A program made the translations under genes and the position numbers. Shown here piece after piece: positions 5,461 through 10,106 of a DNA stretch of 10,106 nucleotides (its first letter is position 1; every line of letters begins with the position of its first letter). The notes beneath the pieces are model-generated. The model did not search any database. It was not told the origin of the DNA and worked only from the letters and a program-made list of their open reading frames with translations. Origin of the DNA: Candidatus Peregrinibacteria bacterium (GTDB lineage Bacteria; Patescibacteriota; Gracilibacteria; UBA1369; PNNO01); contig WJKT01000069.1 in NCBI GenBank assembly GCA_014728955.1, forward strand, positions 1-10,106. Reading direction: 5' to 3'.

Positions 5461-5889
5461 ATGAACCATACATTATTGCAACAATCAGGGAAAAAAACAC
5501 TTAATGCAATAAAGCGGAGTATCAGCATTCTTATTGGTGTTGTTTTGCTTATCGCCTTTGTTATTAATGCCATTCCAAAAGATTTTTACCATCACGTTTT
5601 TACCGGAAACAACGTTGCAAATGCCTTTATCGGAGCCAGCATCGGCAGCATTTCAGCCGGGAACCCAATAAACAGCTATGTTATTGGCGGAGAACTGTTG
5701 CAACAAAATATCAGTCTTTTTGCGGTTACCGCGTTTATTCTCTCTTGGGTAACGGTCGGTATCATACAATTGCCCGCCGAATCGATGATGCTCGGGAAAA
5801 AATTCGCATTATACCGTAATAGTATAAGCTTTATTACTTCTATCATTATTGCGCTTATCACCGTTTACTTATTGCATTTTTTTACATGA
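5461..5889 (+). CDS. ArsP/DUF318-type permease, first half
   Basis: A 142-residue membrane protein with about four helices (approximately 21-38, 51-66, 86-104, 121-139). It shows the signatures of the N-terminal half of the COG0701/PF03773 predicted permeases: GSISAGNPINSYVIGGELL (62-80), ILSWVTVGIIQLPAE (93-107), and KKFALYRN before the last helix. Full-length members, including the organoarsenical exporter ArsP, are roughly 300-350 residues with two such repeats; here the second half is the next gene. An upstream in-frame TTG at 5455 would add two residues, but it lies in the T-tract of the terminator, so ATG at 5461 is preferred. The stop overlaps the next start by ATGA. Substrate unknown: the NifX-like partner and redox-type neighbours hint at a metal, metalloid or sulfur compound. 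Confidence 0.75.
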   Translation: MNHTLLQQSGKKTLNAIKRSISILIGVVLLIAFVINAIPKDFYHHVFTGNNVANAFIGASIGSISAGNPINSYVIGGELLQQNISLFAVTAFILSWVTVGIIQLPAESMMLGKKFALYRNSISFITSIIIALITVYLLHFFT

Positions 5890-6398
5890 TTACAGCACTC
5901 AAAAAAATAAATGGAACCATGCGGTTTTTTATAATCGTTATACTTCTCTATGGCATTTTTGGTGTTATAAATCCCGAGCTTATTCATCAATCGTTACGCA
6001 CCGCCGGCTCATTATTTATGCAAATAATACCCGTTCTTCTTCTTGTATTTTTCATTATGTTTATCACCAACATGGTGATTGATGCAAAAAAAATCACCAC
6101 CGAGATGCAACATCATAAAGGAATAAGTGCATGCTGCCTGGCCGTTGTTTTTGGCATTCTGTCCGCCGGCCCCATCTATTTATGGTATCCACTCCTTTCA
6201 GACTTAAAAGAACGTGGACTGCGTACTTCTCTTATTACAATATTCTTATATAACAGAGCGATAAAATTACCGTTACTTCCTGTGATGATTTATTATTTTG
6301 GATGGCACTTTGTTCTTATAGTTTCAATTCTTATGATACTTTTTTCCGTTATTAACGGATTTATTGTTGAACGTTTACTCTTAACCCCTTCATCATGA
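5886..6398 (+). CDS. ArsP/DUF318-type permease, second half
   Basis: A 170-residue membrane protein with about four to five helices (approximately 13-29, 43-63, 80-98, 118-138, 140-160). It carries the C-terminal-half signatures of the COG0701 permease family: GILSAGPIYLWYPLLSDLKE (90-109) and FLYNRAIKLPLLPVMIYYFG (120-139). The GxxSAGxP element in the middle mirrors that of the first-half protein, consistent with an inverted-repeat transporter assembled from two polypeptides. It overlaps both the preceding and following genes by ATGA, so translation is coupled and stoichiometric production is expected. This is not a recent frameshift: each half has its own start and stop, complete helices, and a full N-terminal leader (MITALKKINGTMRFF) before the first membrane segment. 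Confidence 0.75.
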   Translation: MITALKKINGTMRFFIIVILLYGIFGVINPELIHQSLRTAGSLFMQIIPVLLLVFFIMFITNMVIDAKKITTEMQHHKGISACCLAVVFGILSAGPIYLWYPLLSDLKERGLRTSLITIFLYNRAIKLPLLPVMIYYFGWHFVLIVSILMILFSVINGFIVERLLLTPSS

Positions 6399-6703
6399 AA
6401 ATTGCTATAGCTTCGGAAGAAAAGAACCCAAAAGGAACCGTCAGTGATCGTGCCGGCCGGGCAACGTTCTATCTTATCTTTGATGAACAAAAAGCCCTCT
6501 TGGAAACAGTAAAAAACCCTTTCAGTATCGGTGGTGGCGGCGCAGGATTTTCCGTTGCGAAGATGCTTGCCGATAAACAAGTACATACCGTCATAGCTGA
6601 GAAATTCGGACCTAAAATGTCAGTTGCGCTTGAAGAGCGAGGTGTTTCCTTTATCCCCTTTTCAGGATCAATCACTGACGCGCTTAACGCCGCATTACAA
6701 TAA
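6395..6703 (+). CDS. NifX/NifB-type dinitrogenase iron-molybdenum cofactor-binding domain protein
   Basis: A 102-residue protein that is a single PF02579-type domain (RNase H-like fold). Visible signatures are the N-terminal strand MKIAIASE, GTVSDRAGRATFYLIFD (14-30), the NPFSIGGGGAGFSVAKML loop (41-58), then HTVIAEKFGPKMSVALEERG (69-88). Relatives bind Fe-Mo cofactor precursors in diazotrophs, but many stand-alone members occur in anaerobes without nitrogenase and have no known function; no nif gene is present here. The ATGA overlap with the second permease half makes it a likely regulator, cargo carrier or cytosolic subunit of that transporter. No cysteine pair is present, so any metal ligation would rely on other residues. 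Confidence 0.85.
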   Translation: MKIAIASEEKNPKGTVSDRAGRATFYLIFDEQKALLETVKNPFSIGGGGAGFSVAKMLADKQVHTVIAEKFGPKMSVALEERGVSFIPFSGSITDALNAALQ

Positions 6704-6728
6704 TCGTTATCCTTAACCATTACACACA

Positions 6729-7250
6729 ATGTCTACCAATCCTCTTGTTCATCTTGTTAGCGACGATGAGGTAAAAGGAAAAGCCAAAGAAATCTTTGAA
6801 CAAATCAAACAATCAACCGGGAATGTTCCCAAATGGATGCGAGTTATGGCTAATAGAGAAGATATTATGGTAGGATTTTTCAGTTTATTTCAAGCAACCA
6901 TGGGGGAAGGTTCCGTGGATCGATTACTTAAATGGAAAGTCGCCTATCAGATTTCCGAACTTAACAAATGTGAATTCTGTGTCAGTGTAGCAAAAATTCA
7001 ACTTAAAAGTTTTGGTTTAAGCGAAGAAGATATTAAAAAAATAGATGTCGTAAAAGATGAAAAAGAAAAAACAGCAATGGACTATACGCAGGCATCAACA
7101 TGTCACGCATACAACATCGACCAGACGTTATTCGGTAAAATGAAAGATACTTATAGCGATGAACAAATTGTTGAAATTACCAGTGTCATCGGTCTTTTCA
7201 ACTTTATTAATCGCTTTAACGACTCACTTGGTGTGCTTCCTGATGCCTAA
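6729..7250 (+). CDS. Carboxymuconolactone decarboxylase / AhpD-fold protein
   Basis: A 173-residue helical protein with the CMD/AhpD core around the CxxC: KVAYQISELNKCEFCVSVAK (70-89), C81 and C84, then LKSFGLSEEDI, the usual helix that follows. AhpD-type members use CxxC with a nearby His (four after the second Cys) and Glu (twelve before the first) as a peroxidase proton relay. Here those positions hold A88 and W69, so peroxidase activity of the standard kind is doubtful and a thiol-disulfide or non-redox role is possible. It follows the NifX-like gene by 25 bases with no terminator between, so it is probably in the permease transcript. Its last 27 bases overlap the convergent trkH. Confidence 0.8.
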   Translation: MSTNPLVHLVSDDEVKGKAKEIFEQIKQSTGNVPKWMRVMANREDIMVGFFSLFQATMGEGSVDRLLKWKVAYQISELNKCEFCVSVAKIQLKSFGLSEEDIKKIDVVKDEKEKTAMDYTQASTCHAYNIDQTLFGKMKDTYSDEQIVEITSVIGLFNFINRFNDSLGVLPDA

Positions 7251-8660
7251 TACGCCCTTAAGAGCTATAAAAAGAGGAAAGATCTCCAAGCGTCCAAAAA
7301 GCATGGCAATAATTAATACTCCTTTTAATATGGGAGGAATTGTTGCCAATTTCATTGTACTCAATCCAACCGTGCCCAAAGCGGAGGTTACCTGGAACGA
7401 AGCATCCAAAAAATCATAGCCAAACACCATAAACAAAATCGTCCCAACAAATAAAATGCAAATATACGCAATAATATAGATGCTAATCCCCACCAACTTC
7501 CACATATCAACATTTTGTTTGTGTACTTTAAGCGGCACCACCGCATGTTCGGGAAGTGAACGTTTTTTTGCATACCATGGAACAGCACGAAGCACATAGT
7601 ACCATCTTCCCACCTTAATACCCCCTGCCGTGCTGGCGGTACATCCTCCCACTATCATGCCTATCATAATAAGCAAAATGAAAAGCTGCGGAAGTAACGC
7701 AATTGAGGTTAACGAGTATCCCGTTGTTGTAAACGAAGACACTATTTGGAATATCACCACCTTAATATCAGGATAAAAAACGTATGCAAGCGCTGACGCT
7801 ATCACCATAAAAACAAGAAAGACATTTTTTTCAAATGCAAGAACAAACTGTTTCACCTTCCCTTTCATCAACTGGTTATGACTCACAAATGAAAATGCTC
7901 CGAGAATCATCAGTAAACACAGTATTCCCAATTGTACGCCACTTGAATAAAAACTATCCGTTACGCTAAATCCCCCCGTTGAAACACTTGTAAAAGTCAT
8001 TGCAATCGAGTCAAATATTGGCATCCCCGCACCATACAAAGCAATGATCCCAAATAAAGTTATCCCGCCGTAAATAATCATCACATTGCTCAGTGTATGC
8101 TTTAAACTGCTTTCAAATTTTTCACTAAAACCATTTGCTTTATACAAAGCCATAGTTGACTTATTTCGTTTGGTGATATCTTGTGTGATTTTTTGGTTTT
8201 TCACATTCACGCGCGTCATCAAAAAGAGGAAAAAAAGCACAATACCAATCCCTCCCATCCATTGTGTAGCAGCACGCCACATACGCACCCCGGCGGGCAA
8301 ATGATCAATCGATTCGTATATGGTAAGCCCCGTTGTCGTAAAACCGGATACTGATTCAAAATACGCATCAAGGAGGTTGTATCCCATTGAAGGTAAAAAT
8401 GCAATCGAGCCAATAAGCGGTATAACCGTAAATGACAAAGCCGCAAGAATCATTCCTCTTTTAATCGTTAAATCAGTCAGGCGTTTAGAACTTTTTTGCG
8501 TAGCAATAACAAACGCCAATCCAATTCCCAATGAAATTGAAAAACTCATAATCGAAAGAAAAACGGATTCGTTGTGAAGCAAACCAACCGTAATCGGTAT
8601 CGACTGAAAAAACGATGAAACAATAAATAAAAAACCTAAATAGCGAAGCATTATGATCAT
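7224..8660 (-). CDS. trkH: Potassium uptake transporter subunit (TrkH/KtrB superfamily)
   Basis: A 478-residue integral membrane protein near TrkH length (483 in E. coli), longer than typical KtrB. It has the four P-loop repeats of K+ channel ancestry: SGFTTTGLT (105-113), SVSTGGFS (225-232), SFTTTGYS (309-316) and TSALGTVGLS (425-434). Selectivity-filter glycines are G111, G229, G314 and G432. The gating-loop region GGCTASTAGGIKVGR (338-352) and the end motif GRLEIFPLF (456-464) are also intact. It imports K+ driven by membrane potential or coupled ion entry, with TrkA as its cytosolic gate. It overlaps trkA by ATGA; an in-frame ATG three codons later, preceded at 11 bases by AAGGA, is an alternative start. 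Its last 27 bases overlap the CMD-family gene on the other strand, and no terminator is visible. Confidence 0.95.
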   Translation of the reverse strand: MIIMLRYLGFLFIVSSFFQSIPITVGLLHNESVFLSIMSFSISLGIGLAFVIATQKSSKRLTDLTIKRGMILAALSFTVIPLIGSIAFLPSMGYNLLDAYFESVSGFTTTGLTIYESIDHLPAGVRMWRAATQWMGGIGIVLFFLFLMTRVNVKNQKITQDITKRNKSTMALYKANGFSEKFESSLKHTLSNVMIIYGGITLFGIIALYGAGMPIFDSIAMTFTSVSTGGFSVTDSFYSSGVQLGILCLLMILGAFSFVSHNQLMKGKVKQFVLAFEKNVFLVFMVIASALAYVFYPDIKVVIFQIVSSFTTTGYSLTSIALLPQLFILLIMIGMIVGGCTASTAGGIKVGRWYYVLRAVPWYAKKRSLPEHAVVPLKVHKQNVDMWKLVGISIYIIAYICILFVGTILFMVFGYDFLDASFQVTSALGTVGLSTMKLATIPPILKGVLIIAMLFGRLEIFPLFIALKGVLGIRKHTK

Positions 8661-9298
8661 TTTCCTTTGATAAGATCAGTGACCTTTGATAAATCTCCGG
8701 TTTTCATAACTACGACAATAACATCACTTTCTTGAAGAGGAGTATCTTCTTTGGGAATGATCATCTTTCCACTACGGTAAATAGCTGCAATACGAGCACC
8801 GTTTACCGCTGGCGGTTTACCTATAATCGGGCTGTTTTCTCCTATCGTCAATTCAGCAATCTGCACTTCTCCGCTCCCCAACTGCGCAATAATACGTTCA
8901 TCCCCCACTTGTGAAAGTTGTCGTTTAATATCGGTAACATTTGTTCCAACAACAGAAACCAGATGTGTAATACCTAATTTGGTAAACAGCTCTTCATTCT
9001 GAGGATCCTGAACCAAAGCAATAATTTTACCGACTTTTTCGCTCTTTGCTATTTCGCAAATCATTAAATTCGTCTTATCGTCTGTAGCTGCAATAACCGC
9101 ATCAGCTTCACCAATACTTGCTTCATTTAACACGGACATATCAGTTCCGTCACCATGAATAACCAACGCGGAAACCTCATCGGCTATCGTTTTCGCCACT
9201 TCTTCATCCCGCTCAACAATTGTAATATCATGATCATCACCGAGCAGATTAGCCAATGCCAGAACCGTTTCAGTCCCTCCAACAATAATGATTTTCAT
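8657..9298 (-). CDS. trkA: Potassium uptake regulatory protein, single RCK module (TrkA/KtrA-like)
   Basis: A 213-residue protein with one RCK_N plus RCK_C module, i.e. KtrA-sized and half of the E. coli two-module TrkA. RCK_N: beta-alpha-beta start MKIIIVGGTETV, second-strand VERDEE (28-33), GDGTDMSVL (49-57) and ATDDKTNLMI (71-80). RCK_C covers roughly 134-200 (RIIAQLGSGEVQIAELTIGE... SDVIVVVMKTGD). Such proteins form octameric rings that gate TrkH/KtrB in response to nucleotides. The nucleotide loop is unusual: the expected GxGxxG reads GGTETV, missing the second and third glycines. It leads the trkA-trkH operon with its own promoter and couples to trkH by ATGA. Confidence 0.95.
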   Translation of the reverse strand: MKIIIVGGTETVLALANLLGDDHDITIVERDEEVAKTIADEVSALVIHGDGTDMSVLNEASIGEADAVIAATDDKTNLMICEIAKSEKVGKIIALVQDPQNEELFTKLGITHLVSVVGTNVTDIKRQLSQVGDERIIAQLGSGEVQIAELTIGENSPIIGKPPAVNGARIAAIYRSGKMIIPKEDTPLQESDVIVVVMKTGDLSKVTDLIKGK

Positions 9299-9326
9299 AC
9301 GAAAAAATTTACAATATACAAGGCAA

Positions 9327-9355
9327 ATTATATCTATCTATAGACAAAAACACAA
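9327..9355 (-). promoter_or_regulatory. trkA-trkH promoter
   Basis: Minus strand TTGTGT (9350-9355), exactly 17 bases, perfect TATAAT (9327-9332). Expected leader about 22 bases, without a Shine-Dalgarno sequence. The -35 overlaps the left arm of a 7-base inverted repeat shared with the divergent promoter. Confidence 0.6.
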
Positions 9356-9382
9356 CCATTCACGTTTGTTATCACAATGGTT
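9354..9382. repeat. Inverted repeat between divergent promoters
   Basis: AACCATT (9354-9360) and AATGGTT (9376-9382) are perfect 7-base arms separated by 15 bases. The left arm touches the trkA -35 and the right arm touches the -35 of the holin-like gene, so a dimeric protein here could control both directions. Centre-to-centre spacing is about 22 bases, two helical turns. Confidence 0.35.
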
Positions 9383-9410
9383 TGATAGGTTTCTTCAGGT
9401 TTGCTAGAGT
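9382..9410 (+). promoter_or_regulatory. Promoter of the holin-like membrane protein gene
   Basis: TTGATA (9382-9387), 17-base spacer ending in TGC, then TAGAGT (9405-9410): an extended -10. Only six bases separate it from the ATG at 9417, predicting a leaderless transcript if that ATG is used, or a leader of about 27 bases if the ATG at 9444 is used. Confidence 0.5.
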
Positions 9411-9416
9411 AATTGT

Positions 9417-9791
9417 ATGATTATACTTATTAACAACATCCGAATGCATCTTCTCATTCAATGGCTTGCAACCGTCGTCGCTATTATTATTTCTGCGTAC
9501 ATTCTTCCCGGTGTTATTGTATTCGATTTACCAACAGCTCTTTTTGCAGGGCTCATTTTGTCACTTATCAACATAGCAATAAAGCCGGTGTTTGTTGTAC
9601 TCACACTGCCTCTCAATATTTTAACGCTTGGCTTGTTTACTTTCATTATCAACGGCTTGCTTATTTTACTTTCAGCAAGTTTGGTAGATGGGTTCCATGT
9701 AGATAATATTTGGTGGGCTATTTTGTTTAGCATTATTCTTTCATTGGTTACCTCGTTATTCCACGAAGCAAAAAAGAATCATAAGCACTAA
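9417..9791 (+). CDS. Four-helix membrane protein of the phage holin 4 / YvlD family
   Basis: A 124-residue protein with about four membrane helices (roughly 11-29, 38-55, 65-88, 97-115) and a short basic His/Lys-rich tail (HEAKKNHKH). The family signature is clear: ILPGVIV (29-35), INIAIKPVFVVLTLPLNILT (51-70), LGLFTFIINGLLILL (71-85) and DGFHV (91-95), the PF04020 pattern. Despite the name, most members are chromosomal bacterial proteins of unknown role; no lysin or phage gene is near, so a lytic function is not implied. Family N-termini usually begin like MHLLIQWLATV, which corresponds to the second ATG at 9444; the ATG at 9417 adds nine residues. It is followed after 10 bases by the Cys-rich lipoprotein gene, so probably co-transcribed. 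Confidence 0.88.
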   Translation: MIILINNIRMHLLIQWLATVVAIIISAYILPGVIVFDLPTALFAGLILSLINIAIKPVFVVLTLPLNILTLGLFTFIINGLLILLSASLVDGFHVDNIWWAILFSIILSLVTSLFHEAKKNHKH

Positions 9792-9801
9792 CCCTTACTT
9801 T

Positions 9802-10106
9802 ATGAAAAAAATTGGTCTTCTCCTGCTCGGCTTTTTAATGATTGCAGGATGTACTCCCCCTCAGGAAGCGGAAGAACAACCGGAACAAGAACCTTCTCCG
9901 GTAGCAATTCAAAATGAATTCCCGGGCAAAATCGTCTATGAAATGGACAACGGTACGCAAGCAATGATTGAGGACTGTAATGAGCGCGATGGTTCATTTA
10001 ACGAATGTGGCAACGGATGTGCCGAATCTGCAGAAATATGTGCAACCGTTTGTGTACCGGTCTGTGAGCTCAACCAACAATCTCCCAATGATGATACGAC
10101 AAGCAC
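9802..10106 (+). CDS. Cys-rich lipoprotein, N-terminal part
   Basis: Open to the right edge (101 complete codons plus two bases). The product begins MKKIGLLLLGFLMIAGC, a lipoprotein signal with lipidated C17. An acidic, proline/glutamate-rich linker follows (PPQEAEEQPEQEPSPV). Then comes a compact region with six cysteines (C59, C69, C73, C80, C84, C88; pattern Cx9Cx3Cx6Cx3Cx3C), containing the segment CNERDGSFNECGNGC. The cysteines probably form disulfides or bind metal outside the membrane. The arrangement resembles small trypsin-inhibitor-like knots, but I cannot name the family. It starts 10 bases after the holin-like gene, with no ribosome binding site. A longer C-terminal domain may lie outside the window. 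Confidence 0.75.
   Translation, partial: MKKIGLLLLGFLMIAGCTPPQEAEEQPEQEPSPVAIQNEFPGKIVYEMDNGTQAMIEDCNERDGSFNECGNGCAESAEICATVCVPVCELNQQSPNDDTTS

Noticed and set aside
5849..6082. 77-residue frame spanning the two permease halves, as a possible frameshift link
   Set aside because: The two halves have independent starts and stops with an ATGA overlap, and this frame has no permease signature.
8320..8577. Plus-strand reading frames inside trkH
   Set aside because: Shadows of a complete, motif-rich TrkH coding sequence.
9417..9791. Prophage remnant suggested by the holin-family name
   Set aside because: No lysin, structural, integrase or attachment sequence nearby; the family is widespread in bacterial chromosomes.
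1..10106. TGA reassigned to glycine (code 25)
   Set aside because: TGA terminates both permease halves, trkH and trkA at positions consistent with family ends and ATGA coupling.

Overview
The window is low-GC bacterial DNA (about 40% by eye) packed with short genes. Gaps are 118 bases or less, and several gene pairs share the 4-base ATGA or 1-base TAATG overlap. No start codon has a convincing Shine-Dalgarno sequence at normal spacing, and some promoters sit almost on the start codon. TGA is used as a stop in at least four genes, so the code looks standard and not the TGA-glycine code of Gracilibacteria. Small gene sizes, orphan lipoproteins, minimal one-domain versions of families and leaderless-looking promoters suggest a Patescibacteria/CPR-type organism. 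That is an inference; there is no rRNA or other phylogenetic marker here. No tRNA, rRNA, CRISPR array, IS element or phage structural gene was seen.

Layout. 1-150 (-): start of ispG (isoprenoid MEP pathway). 213-1549 (+): thyA-folA, a dTMP/folate operon with a TAATG overlap. 1556-2119 (-): flavin-reductase-like flavoprotein, 6 bases from folA and convergent with it. 2213-3095 (-): a two-gene unit of an 89-residue charged protein and a lipoprotein with a C39/papain-like Cys-His-Asp arrangement. 3214-4521 (+): a divergent Ser/Thr protein-kinase-like protein with an unknown helical N-terminal region, transcribed divergently from that pair. 4457-4957 (-): CxxCxxxCC metal-binding protein whose 3' end overlaps the kinase tail. 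5062-5397 (+): stand-alone Smr domain protein followed by a strong intrinsic terminator. 5461-6703 (+): an ArsP-like permease split into two half-size membrane proteins plus a NifX/NifB-type cofactor-binding protein, all ATGA-coupled. 6729-7250 (+): a carboxymuconolactone-decarboxylase/AhpD-fold protein, probably in the same transcript. 7224-9298 (-): trkA-trkH potassium uptake operon, ATGA-coupled, with its end overlapping the preceding gene. 9417-9791 (+): a four-helix membrane protein of the phage-holin-4/YvlD family. 9802-10106 (+): start of a Cys-rich lipoprotein.

Functionally this is mostly housekeeping (thymidylate synthesis, isoprenoids, K+ uptake). The less understood parts are the kinase-like/lipoprotein divergent region, the split permease-NifX unit and the truncated Cys-rich lipoprotein. 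The intergenic regions carry recognisable sigma70-like promoters, including three divergent pairs with overlapping or closely apposed elements and small inverted repeats that could be operators.
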